A stretch of 64,000 nt of DNA, taken from Carposina sasakii. Its lineage: Eukaryota; Arthropoda; Insecta; Lepidoptera; Carposinidae. The stretch covers positions 2,046,001 to 2,110,000 of the forward strand of contig CP053152.1 in assembly GCA_014607495.2 (NCBI GenBank). The letters run 5' to 3'. Position numbers and translations under genes: made by a program. The notes beneath the pieces were generated by a model. That model was not told where the DNA came from and did no database searches. It saw nothing but the letters and a program-made list of their open reading frames with translations. Shown here in pieces: positions 1 to 11,900 of this stretch; the stretch's first letter is position 1, and the number at the start of each line of letters is the position of its first letter.

Positions 1-347
1 TTACGAATTCGTAAATGTGCGTTGCATCAATTAAAAAATCAGTAAAAGTATCCGTAAAATTAATATAAAACACTATATTAAAACAATCTGTCAGTGTCAA
101 AATCTTTATACGTTTTACGATATAAGCAGGGTTTGAGCTCCGTAAAAAGGAACCGGTATAAAGTAAAAGTAAATCGTAACTCTGAACCGTGGAACAACAA
201 CTTTTTACATTATACGTCTACTTTATACGTTACTTTTTACGAATTCGTAACATGAAACTTGTGGTGCAACTGGGCATTAGAGTTAAGTTTTAAGTTACCC
301 AAAAAACCTTATTGAATATGAAATGACTGAATTATATGTTTGTCCAG
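1..347. other. intron of hemocytin with a small palindromic repeat
   Basis: Intronic sequence ending in the acceptor TTTGTCCAG at 347. A 14-bp palindrome, TTACGAATTCGTAA, lies at 1-14 and recurs at about 236-249, bracketing an AT-rich segment rich in GTAAAAGTA-like words. This looks like a small dispersed palindromic element, truncated by the window edge. No coding sequence is seen. Confidence 0.5.
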
Positions 348-3300
348 GTGAAAGGTCTCTGCGGTAACTACAACGCGGACTCGCGCGACGACTTCCAAAC
401 TCCCTCTAGCGGCGGCCTGGCCGAGTCCAACGCGCTCATCTTTGTCGACTCCTGGAAACTCAGGGCCACCTGTCCTAAACCTAATGCTGTTACCGTAAGT
501 TAAACTAACTTTACAGTTTATTATTTAGTTTTAGAGAAGCCGGTTGGAATTTCAAATTGAGGAATCCATCTATCCATTTCATAGGATAACTCCTATGGCT
601 GATTTCGGAAGTAACATTTTTAGTATGCAGTGACACAGGTAATGTACATTGAGGGGTCGCCCACCACCGGGCCCTACACCCTCCGCTGACAAATATTTTA
701 TAGGTAATGTACTCAAGCATAATTAGTGTCATTATCCAAAGGAACTGTTTAATGAAATGCACTCTACCTACATGATTAAGAGTGTCTCTGGCATGTGCTG
801 ATTCGGTTCTTCACAAGAATACATCAGCACAGATAGCATGGCAAAAACACTATGCGGGGTTTTTTTAGGGTTCCGTACGTCTGAATACAAAAACGGAACC
901 CTTATAGGATCACTCGTGTGTCTGTCCGTCCGTCGCTTACAGTCAATTATTTCCGAATCTATTAGACCGATTAAGTTGAAATTTGGTACACATATCAATT
1001 CCTGTGACCCAAACACAGAGGTGTGACGTGAGCAGATGAAATCTGTATATGGGGGGTCATTTTTGGGGGGAAGGGGAAAATTTCTGAAAACTGCATCGTG
1101 TGGCATATCAAATGAAAGGTCTTGTTGAGAAGATCTTAAATGTATTTTTTTGTAATTTTAAAATAAATAGTTTCCAAGTTATTCAAGAAAATAGACGAAA
1201 ATTGATAAGGGGGGGGCCCCTTATCTCCGAAACTACTGAACCTAAAATTTTGAAAAAAATACAGAAATTAGTTTTCTCCTTATAGATTATAGGAAAACCT
1301 ATAAGAAGTCCATGATATTAAAATAACATGGTAAATCACTCAATATTGTGCGTACCAACTTTTTGTCAAATTTAAAAAAACATGATAGGTAACATCGTAC
1401 GGAACCCTCTTCACGCGAGTTCAACTCGCACTTGTCGGCTTTTTTATCAACCGCGCGCGTGTTTCCTGTCACCAAATGCGAGCATGGCAATGACAGAGTT
1501 TGGGAACCCGCGCGCGACGCGTCTTTTGGACAACTCGTGGAAGTGGTGCTACCATTGCGAAAGTAAAATGAACTTTATTACGTTCAACACTGAATCTGTA
1601 ATTGAATTAATATACAGTCACACGAAACGTCAAAATTAGCGACAAGACACCGCGTGAATTTAAACGCCACAAAAAGCGCGACATACGTAAGTCGCGGACG
1701 GTATGCTACTGGCGCAGCTGCATCTCCTTCCACGCATGTCGTGACAGTCGATTAAAGACTACTTGGGCTTGGGTTCAAAGGCAACTTTTGATTGAATCTA
1801 GCCCTGATGTGCTAAACGTAGCAGTAGGATATGGGTTTATGATCCTCTATACACACCTTTAGAGAGTATACGTTTCTTAGTCGACTCTTACGACATGCAC
1901 GGAAAGAGATGCAGCTGATGTATACTAGTGAAGCCTCGCATCAGCCCAAGACTACAGGTATAGGTAATGATAATAGGTACTACAGTACCAAAATTTAGGC
2001 AAAATGTTTAAGGTTGTAGTAGTTATCATGATGTTTATGTGGTGAAATGTTTTTTACTTATATATAGAAAAACTTATAGAAGTTTATATTATACCTATGT
2101 GAAAGATATAATTATGTGTTAAATGATGTGTGATATAACTAACTACTACAGGTTAAAATAATGATGATAACTAGTGTTGTAATAATTCAGGACCACTGTA
2201 ACCAGCGACCGATGCGTAAGGACTGGGCTCGTTCTGTCTGCGGTACTATGAAGGCGTACCCCTTCACACGGTGTCATAGTGAAGTGCCCCCGGGACCTTA
2301 TATTGAGAGGTAATTGTTGGTTCTATTGAATTACTGTATTATTTTATGGCAGTTAATGTTAAAAGGGTAAACATTGGAGTGGGTTTCAGAGCTATTCGGG
2401 AGATATGTATGGCGTTAGAACATCACTTCACAGCGACGTGGTTTGTCCCATACAGGTTCCGCTTCGGATGGCTGTGAAAGGATATTCTAGTGCCATACAA
2501 TGTCATAACATGTGCGCTCCCTTAGGAAGCCTTTGGGGGTCTTAGCGTTATATATTTTTTTTTATATCAGTCCGAATATCTTATTACTGACTATACCAGG
2601 AGAATACATCGTCAAGGAGTGTCTGTCTCTCAAGCTTATATAAAGTACTTACGCTCAACCTGTACCATATGAAATCTATTTATTGTGCAGATGCGAGCGC
2701 GACGCGTGCGCGTGCGACTCAGGAGCAGACTGCGCGTGCGCGTGCGCGGCGCTGGCGGCTTACGCGACGCACTAAAGTGACGCTGCACTTACGCTCAAGG
2801 CTCTGTGCCGTAAGTACCGACGTACCATCAACTGGCGCTCCAGGCTCTGTACCGTAAGTACCGACGCACTGCGCGGCGCGCGGCGTGACGCTGCACTGGC
2901 GCTCGCAGGCTCTGTGCCGTAAGTACCGACGCACTGCGCGGCGCGCGGCGTGACGCTGCACTGGCGCTCGCAGGCTCTGTGCCGTAAGTACCGACGCACT
3001 GCGCGGCGCGCGGCGTGACGCTGCACTGGCGCTCGCAGGCTCTGTGCCGTAAGTACCGACGCACTGCGCGGCGCGCGGCGTGACGCTGCACTGGCGTGCT
3101 CGCGGCGCTCTGGCCGGCTTACGTACCGACGCACTGCGCGGCGCGCGGCGTGACGCTGCACTGGCGCTCGCAGGCGGCTTACGCGACGCACTGCGCGGCG
3201 CGCGGCGTGACGCTGCACTGGCGCTCGCAGGCTCTGTGCCGTAAGTACCGACGCACTGCGCGGCGCGCGGCGTGACGCTGCACTGGCGCTCGCAGGCTCT

Positions 3301-6300
3301 GTGCCGTAAGTACCGACGCACTGCGCGGCGCGCGGCGTGACGCTGCACTGGCGCTCGCAGGCTCTGTGCCGTAAGTACCGACGCACTGCGCGGCGCGCGC
3401 GGCGTGACGCTGCACTGGCGCTCGCAGGCTCTGTGCCGTAAGTACCGACGCACTGCGCGGCGCGCGGCGTGACGCTGCACTGGCGCTCGCAGGCTCTGTG
3501 CCGTAAGTACCGACGCACTGCGCGGCGCGCGGCGTGACGCTGCACTGGCGCTCGCAGGCTCTGTGCCGTAAGTACCGACGCACTGCGCGGCGCGCGGCGT
3601 GACGCTGCACTGGCGCTCGCAGGCTCTGTGCCGTAAGTACCGACGCACTGCGCGGCGCGCGGCGTGACGCTGCACTGGCGCTCGCAGGCTCTGTGCCGTA
3701 AGTACCGACGCACTGCGCGGCGCGCGGCGTGACGCTGCACTGGCGCTCGCTCTGTGCCAGGCTGCGCGGCGCGCGGCGTGACGCTGCACTGGCGCTCGCA
3801 GGCTCTGTGCCGTAAGTACCGACGCACTGCGCGGCGCGCGGCGTGACGCTGCACTGGCGCTCGCAGGCTCTGTGCCGTAAGTACCGACGCACTGCGCGGC
3901 GCGCGGCGTGACGCTGCACTGGCGCTCGCAGGCTCTGTGCCGTAAGCACCGACGCACTGCGCGGCGCGCGGCGTGACGCTGCACTGGCGCTCGCAGGCTC
4001 TGTGCCGTAAGTACCGACGCACTGCGCGGCGCGCGGGCGTGACGCTGCACTGGCGCTCGCAGGCTCTGTGCCGTAAGTAAGCACCGACGCACTGCGCGGC
4101 GCGCGGCGTGACGCTGCACTGGCGCTCGCAGGCTCGTAAGTAAGCACCGACGCACTGCGCGGCGCGCGGCGTGACGCTGCACTGGCGCTCGCAGGCTCTG
4201 TGCCGTAAGTACCGACGCACTACTGGCGCTCGCAGGCTCTGTGCCGTAAGTACCGACGCACTGCGCGGCGCGCGGCGTGACGCTGCACTGGCGCTCGCAG
4301 GCTCTGTGCCGTAAGCACCGACGCACTGCGCGGCGCGCGGCGTGACGCTGCACTGGCGCTCGCAGGCTCTGTGCCGTAAGCACCGACGCACTGCGCGGCG
4401 CGCGGCGTGACGCTGCACTGGCGCTCGCAGGCTCTGTGCCGTAAGCACCGACGCTGCACAGGCGCTCGCAGGCTCTGTGCCGTAAGCACCGACGCACTGC
4501 GCGGCGCGCGGCGTGACGCTGCACTGGCGCTCGCAGGCTCTGTGCCGTAAGCACCGACGCACGCTCGCAGGCTCTGTGCCGTAAGCGTGCGCGGCGCGCG
4601 GCGTGACGCGCGGCGTGACGCGTAAGCACCGACGCACTGCGCGGCGCGCGGCGTGACGCTGCACTGGCGCTCGCAGGCTCTGTGCCGTAAGTAAGCACCG
4701 ACGCACTGCGCGGCGCGCGGCGTGACGCTGCACTGGCGCTCGCAGGCTCTGTGCCGCACCGACGCACTGCGCGGCGCGCGCGCGGACGCTGCGGCGCTCG
4801 CAGGCTCTGTGCCGTAAGTACCGACGCACTGCGCGGCGCGCGGCGTGACGCTGCACTGGCGCTCGCAGGCTCTGTGCCGTAAGCACCGACGCACTGCGCG
4901 GCGCGCGGCGTGACGCTGCACTGGCGCTCGCAGGCTCTGTGCCGTAAGCACCGACGCACTGCGCGGCGCGCGGCGTGACGCTGCACAGGCGCTCGCAGGC
5001 TCTGTGCCGTAAGTACCGACGCACTGCGCGGCGCGCGGCGTGACGCTGCACTGGCGCTCGCAGGCTCTGTGCCGTAAGTACCGACGCACTGCGCGGCGCG
5101 CGGCGTGACGCTGCACTGGCGCTCGCAGGCTCTGTGCCGTAAGTACCGACGCACTGCGCGGCGCGCGGCGTGACTGCGCGGCGCGCGGCGTGACGCTGCA
5201 CTGGCGCTCGCAGGCTCTGTGCCGTAAGTACCGACGCACTGCGCGGCGCGCGGCGTGACGCTGCACTGGCGCTCGCAGGCTCTGTGCCGTAAGCACCGAC
5301 GCACTGCGTGGCGCGCGGCGTGACGCTGCACTGGCGCTCGCAGGCTCTGTGCCGTAAGTACCGACGCACTGCGCGGCGCGCGGCGTGACGCTGCACTGGC
5401 GCTCGCAGGCTCTGTGCCGTAAGTACCGACGCACTGCGCGGCGCGCGGCGTGACGCTGCACTGGCGCTCGCAGGCTCTGTGCCGTAAGTACCGACGCACT
5501 GCGCGGCGCGCGGCGTGACGCTGCACTGGCGCTCGCAGGCTCTGTGCCGTAAGTACCGACGCACTGCGCGGCGCGCGGCGTGACGCTACACTGGCGCTCG
5601 CAGGCTCTGTGCCGTAAGCACCGACGCACTGCGCGGCGCGCGGCGTGACGCTGCACTGGCGCTCGCAGGCTCTGTGCCGTAAGTACCGACGCACTGCGCG
5701 GCGCGCGGCGTGACGCTGCACTGGCGCTCGCAGGCTCTGTGCCGTAAGCACCGACGCACTGCGCGGCGCGCGGCGTGACGCTACACTGGCGCTCGCAGGC
5801 TCTGTGCCGTAAGCACCGACGCACTGCGCGGCGCGCGGCGTGACGCTGCACTGGCGCTCGCAGGCTCTGTGCCGTAAGTACCGACGCACTGCGCGGCGCG
5901 CGGCGTGACGCTGCACTGGCGCTCGCAGGCTCTGTGCCGTAAGCACCGACGCACTGCGCGGCGCGCGGCGTGACGCTACACTGGCGCTCGCAGGCTCTGT
6001 GCCGTAAGTACCGACGCACTGCGCGGCGCGCGGCGTGACGCTGCACTGGCGCTCGCAGGCTCTGTGCCGTAAGTACCGACGCACTGCGCGGCGCGCGGCG
6101 TGACGCTGCACTGGCGCTCGCAGGCTCTGTGCCGTAAGTACCGACGCACTGCGCGGCGCGCGGCGTGACGCTGCACTGGCGCTCGCAGGCTCTGTGCCGT
6201 AAGTACCGACGCACTGCGCGGCGTTCGGCGTGACGCTGCACTGGCGCTCGCAGGCTCTGTGCCGTAAGTACCGACGCACTGCGCGGCGCGCGGCGTGACG

Positions 6301-8906
6301 CTGCACTGGCGCTCGCAGGCTCTGTGCCGTAAGTACCGACGCACTGCGCGGCGCGCGGCGTGACGCTGCACTGGCGCTCGCAGGCTCTGTGCCGTAAGTA
6401 CCGACGCACTGCGCGGCGCGCGGCGTGACGCTACACTGGCGCTCGCAGGCTCTGTGCCGTAAGCACCGACGCACTGCGCGGCGCGCGGCGTGACGCTGCA
6501 CTGGCGCTCGCAGGCTCTGTGCCGTAAGTACCGACGCACTGCGCGGCGCGCGGCGTGACGCTGCACTGGCGCTCGCAGGCTCTGTGCCGTAAGCACCGAC
6601 GCACTGCGCGGCGCGCGGCGTGACGCTACACTGGCGCTCGCAGGCTCTGTGCCGTAAGCACCGACGCACTGCGCGGCGCGCGGCGTGACGCTGCACTGGC
6701 GCTCGCAGGCTCTGTGCCGTAAGTACCGACGCACTGCGCGGCGCGCGGCGTGACGCTGCACTGGCGCTCGCAGGCTCTGTGCCGTAAGCACCGACGCACT
6801 GCGCGGCGCGCGGCGTGACGCTACACTGGCGCTCGCAGGCTCTGTGCCGTAAGTACCGACGCACTGCGCGGCGCGCGGCGTGACGCTGCACTGGCGCTCG
6901 CAGGCTCTGTGCCGTAAGTACCGACGCACTGCGCGGCGCGCGGCGTAACGCTGCACTGGCGCTCGCAGGCTCTGTGCCGTAAGTACCGACGCACTGCGCG
7001 GCGCGCGGCGTGACGCTGCACTGGCGCTCGCAGGCTCTGTGCCGTAAGCACCGACGCACTGCGCGGCGCGCGGCGTGACGCTACACTGGCGCTCGCAGGC
7101 TATGTGCCGTAAGTACCGACGCACTGCGCGGCGTTCGGCGTGACGCTGCACTGGCGCTCGCAGGCTCTGTGCCGTAAGTACCGACGCACTGCGCGGCGCG
7201 CGGCGTGACGCTGCACTGGCGCTCGCAGGCTCTGTGCCGTAAGTACCGACGCACTGCGCGGCGCGCGGCGTGACGCTGCACTGGCGCTCGCAGGCTCTGT
7301 GCCGTAAGTACCGACGCACTGCGCGGCGCGCGGCGTGACGCTGCACTGGCGCTCGCAGGCTCTGTGCCGTAAGTACCGACGCACTGCGCGGCGCGCGGCG
7401 TGACGCTGCACTGGCGCTCGCAGGCTCTGTGCCGTAAGTACCGACGCACTGCGCGGCGCGCGGCGTGACGCTGCACTGGCGCTCGCAGGCTCTGTGCCGT
7501 AAGTACCGACGCACTGCGCGGCGCGCGGCGTGACGCTGCACTGGCGCTCGCAGGCTCTGTGCCGTAAGTACCGACGCACTGCGCGGCGCGCGGCGTGACG
7601 CTGCACTGGCGCTCGCAGGCTCTGTGCCGTAAGTACCGACGCACTGCGCGGCGCGCGGCGTGACGCTGCACTGGCGCTCGCAGGCTCTGTGCCGTAAGTA
7701 CCGACGCGTGCGCGTGCGACTCAGGAGCCGACTGCGCGTATGTACTCGCATCGTATCGTATGTAATGCATCGTAGGTACTCGCTAAACATGCATTCAAGC
7801 GTACGTGAGATTTATTATTAATTACATACATGCAAGATAATTATCATAATTTTTAGCCATAAGAAGTTCACTGCTGTGCATATTCAGATTGAGAGTGGAG
7901 ACAACGTGCCGGCAAGCTTAATCTGGGAAGGCCACTCGCTCTACTGCAAGATACACTTCCTTTAAAAACATAGGACTTTCACCCATTTACCTAGAAACTT
8001 CTTTGGGTGTGATGTTTCGTAAAATCCGTTCTAAGCGGATGTCTATACCTAATAAAGAACCTACCTACCAAATTACAAGTATGTTGGTATATGATTTGTT
8101 ATTAGTAAGAGGGTATTTGGTTTTTTTTCTTCAGCGATGCAATGTGACGAAGAGTGTTCGACATACGATGCGTGCATCTCTCCGTGCCCGCGTGAGACGT
8201 GCGACAACACGCTTTATTACTCTGAGGTGTTGACTACCTGCGAAGGAGAGCCTTGTGTCGAAGGTGGGAGACATTTTATTTTAAATTTTATTCTGGAAAA
8301 AGAGATCTAGTCAAGAATGCCACCCTAAACCAGTGAGCGTGCATGAAGAATACTCGTATCATGAAAATCGATGAAGTGAAAGTGTTAAGTCATGTCGAAT
8401 AAATTTTGAAAATGTTTTGCAATGCGATAGGGAAAATTGAGAATGCAAAGCTCGCACGCACACACTCACAATTTTCGCTATCGCGTTGCTTCGGCTTTGC
8501 TATTGCAAATTAGGCAATTAGGGGGCCAATCATCTACTATGACATCACAGATCATGACGTCACTGAACTTTTTGCATTTGGCTAAGCTAAACTTGACTAA
8601 GATCCCCTTTATAACCCTGTAGTTGTAGCTACCCCATTTTGAAAACACAGCTGTGTGTATAATAATTATAAAATGAATCTATTCACAGGCTGCAAACCTA
8701 ACAAGACGTGTCCAGAAGGCGAGGTGTTCACAAACAGCACCCACACAGAATGCGTGCCGCGCGCTCGATGCAAACCTCTCTGTATGACGCTGTCCGACGG
8801 CAGGCAGCTGCTAGAGGGAGAGGTCATAGAGGAGGACGCCTGCCATGAGTGCCGGTGCTCGAAGAGGACCGCCGTCTGTACTGGACAGCCGTGCTCTACT
8901 TTACCT
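348..8906 (+). CDS. hemocytin module: VWD end, C8, TIL, VWC-like
   Basis: Exon 348-494 ends a von Willebrand D domain, with the motif GLCGNYNADSRDDF. Exons 2191-2309 and 2691-2809 encode a C8 domain: DHCNQRPM, then CERDACACDSGADCACACA. The C8 exon should end in HWRSQALC followed by the donor GTAAGT, and this end is the seed of the 65-bp array that follows. As written, the first copy has TAA at 2773-2775 in frame. An intact copy of the exon end lies at about 3176-3240. Exon 8135-8263 resumes in the right phase with a TIL domain (MQCDEECSTYDAC), and 8689-8906 completes it and adds a VWC-like stretch (CKPLCMTLSDGRQLLEGEVI). Either the stop is real or the first array units are wrong; the flanking exons are sound. 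Confidence 0.85.
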
Positions 8907-11900
8907 GTGAGTTTTTTACGGTGTTCTATATGTTTTGGCTTCGTTTGTTCTATTTTAATTTGTAGCCTCTTTTTTTGTATGGAGCACAATAAATTTTCTA
9001 TTGTGCGTGAATGGGATTCTTTTAAGCCTCGAGCACACCGGATGTTTATGCATATACGTAACCTTAGACGTACACGTACCTTTGAGTTGTAATGTATGGA
9101 ACTGTATAGGCACAGGCAGACCGGATGCGTATGCGTAGACGTAAGCATAGACGTCAAGCATATCCGGTCCATACATCCGGTGTGCTCGAGGCTTTATGCA
9201 AAGAAGTAAACATCAATTTACAAAATGCAAAAAGCTCTAAGATATTGATGTCAAATGTATGTATTTATATTATTATGACTATTTAAAATACATTACGAAC
9301 CCCCATTTCACATTCGTCAATTTTAATAAATTGACGAATTTATAAATTGATGTATTTAGATTATTCAATCAAATATTTAACTGCTATATATGGGAAGCTA
9401 TATTGAAATATTTAAACTCTCCTACTAAAAGAGTTCAAGGTTACCTCGCTAAAAGATCTTTTATGTTATGTACCTATTTTAAATTATAATAAACTACCTT
9501 ATATTATGTACCGGTCACCAACTCGTCTGCCCAGCGTGGTGACTATTGGAAAACCCTCCATGCCAGTAGCTTTGTGGCGTGCTCTGGGGGAGCCCTACGT
9601 CCAGCAGTGGACTGCAATAGGAAGAAGACAACCTTACATCAAGTTTCTGTTTCTGTTATCGAGAATTATAAGGTACGTTTGTTTATCAGCCTGCAGTAAC
9701 GGCGCCGACAATGGGCACAGAGCCGTTGAAGTGCGTCCCCGGATGGACCGAGTATGTTTCCAGGCAGAAGCCGAAGAGGGGGCTGAGGGGACAGGCGGTG
9801 GAAACTGAACCACTGCCTGATAAGAAGGACTTTGTAAGTTAACTTTATTTGGGTTATCATATCTGTGTGTGACTTTTTTAAATATGCGATGAAAAAGAGT
9901 TATATTTATAATTTTTTGGTTTTACGAATGAGGCTCCGGTGAACAATCCACCAACCTTCACTGGGTCAGGTGTGGTGACCCTATGGTACAAATCCCTTTC
10001 GCTATGATAGGACAATAGTGGTGGTCGAAGGTGATAATTCAGAACGAAATATTTCATATTATGCACCTATAAGTCAAAGGCATTAGCACGCCCTATTACA
10101 AAATGGCGAGGCAATTTCAATAATAAAAAAGATTAAAATCCTTCTAGCGTTTATTAACAATTCTAACATAACCTAACCTAATTAATTAGAAGATAGACGG
10201 ACCGATGTGTTCTCCCGCCAAAATGAAAGCGATCGAATGCCGCACTATAGACGGGCAGAAGACCGCGAAGGAGACCGGACTTAACGTCGAGTGCAGCCTG
10301 GAGCGAGGGCTAGTCTGTGAGGAGGAGGGCAGCTGTCCGGACTTCGAGATACGAGTGTTGTGTCAGTGTGATGAAGGTATGGTATAAACTTTTTGATAGT
10401 GATGATCAAGGGAAGCCCTTTCTTCTATTTGACTTGTCTTTTGGGGTTTTATCAATATGTCTCAATAGATACATTATATTTTATTTAGCATTATTTTATT
10501 TTCAGCCCCCGAGCCATTCCAATGTCTCAACTCGTCCCACCCCAACAACCCTGACCCGACAGACTGCGGCCAGTTCTACGAGTGTACACCCGATCTGCTC
10601 AACCCTAGCAAAATACACACCGTACTCAAAACGTGCGCCCCTGGCACTATGTACAGTGCGGTGAAGATGGTCTGTGATTGGCCCGCCAGTGTGCTGCAGG
10701 AACGACCTGAATGCGGATTTAGTAAGTTTAATTTGGGGGGGGGGATAACGTTATATGCGGTTTTATAATAACTCTGTGAGTCGATTCAGAAACTTGGGGA
10801 CGTTCTTTCAGATCCTGTCACTGATCTTTTACATACTTACCAAGTAATTATAATACACCAGCGACCTCTATGTGCACTCTATCTTCAGAAAAAGAGTAAT
10901 TGTTTTTCGCGACATTTTTCCCTGATAATGCGTAAGCTTGCACCTCTCTCTTTATCTGTGCTACATTCAAAATCATTCACACAAAAAAAAAAAAAAAAAA
11001 AAACTGGTTCTAAGCGAACGTTTGTTACAGCAACCCCTTCCACCTCCACAACCGAAGAGCCCACTACAGTACCCGTCAACCCGTGTCAGCCCGGACAAGT
11101 GTTGTCACAGTGTGCGTACCCGTGCAACAAGCTCTGCGAACATTACAAGTACACGTTGCAGCAACAGGGGAAGTGCTTGAATGGAGAGGTTTGTAAAGAC
11201 CTAAGCTGTTTTAGAATTGGTTTTATTTTTTAATATGTTAGTTGAATATGCTAACATACCAGTGATATACAGGGTGTAACACAAGGGGTATGTTAAGCAA
11301 ATTCTGTGAATATAGAGCCCAATTTGTAGAACTTATCCACAAAATTTAAGACTTGAAATCACATACATATTTATTTTTCAAGATCGTATGAATATTTCTG
11401 ATTAGTTTATGAAATCTTCATACTAGCTAAAAATAAATTCAGATTCTATACAGGATGTTTTTTTGTGGCCACCTTTAACGAAGGGTACGTATTCTATACA
11501 TGAAATAAAGTAAGTTTATGCCAAAAAAAATGCTGGGAAAAATTAAAAAAAAAAAAACCTTGATCGTGCGAAATTTATAGTGTTTATGTTAGTTTTTTTA
11601 TAGGCAGATATTAATTATTTTTCGTGAAAAAATCCTGCTACGCGCGTCTATGTGCATTTATGCAGAAAAACGCAGTCTATTTACTCAACTTTGGACCATA
11701 ATATTTTGGAAACCAGACACTTCCCAGGTATGCTTCCATGGAGAAAAATGATCGTGATGATGAGGAGATTCCATAGTTTTCGGGAAGGTTGACGACCAAA
11801 AATCACCCTGTGGCTTATTTGAATAGCTTTTCGCTTAACATGCCTTATGTTAGGCCCTCAGATCTAAGCTATCTTAATAATTCGTCTATCTTGTTCGTTG

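Noticed and set aside
838..1285. Short plus-strand ORFs near the window start
   Set aside because: They lie in a terminal-inverted-repeat element and have no coding signature.
2766..7710. CRISPR-like array
   Set aside because: The repeats are contiguous with no unique spacers, and the genome is an insect one with spliced genes.
2719..7790. Very long minus-strand open frames (up to 1446 residues) of Arg/Ala/Ser repeats
   Set aside because: They come from the 65-bp plus-strand minisatellite, whose unit lacks stops on the minus strand in all three frames. There is no splice or start logic, and the unit itself is explained by the hemocytin exon end.
8666..9172. 168-residue minus-strand ORF
   Set aside because: It overlaps the antisense of a well-supported hemocytin exon and a palindromic MITE; there is no domain.
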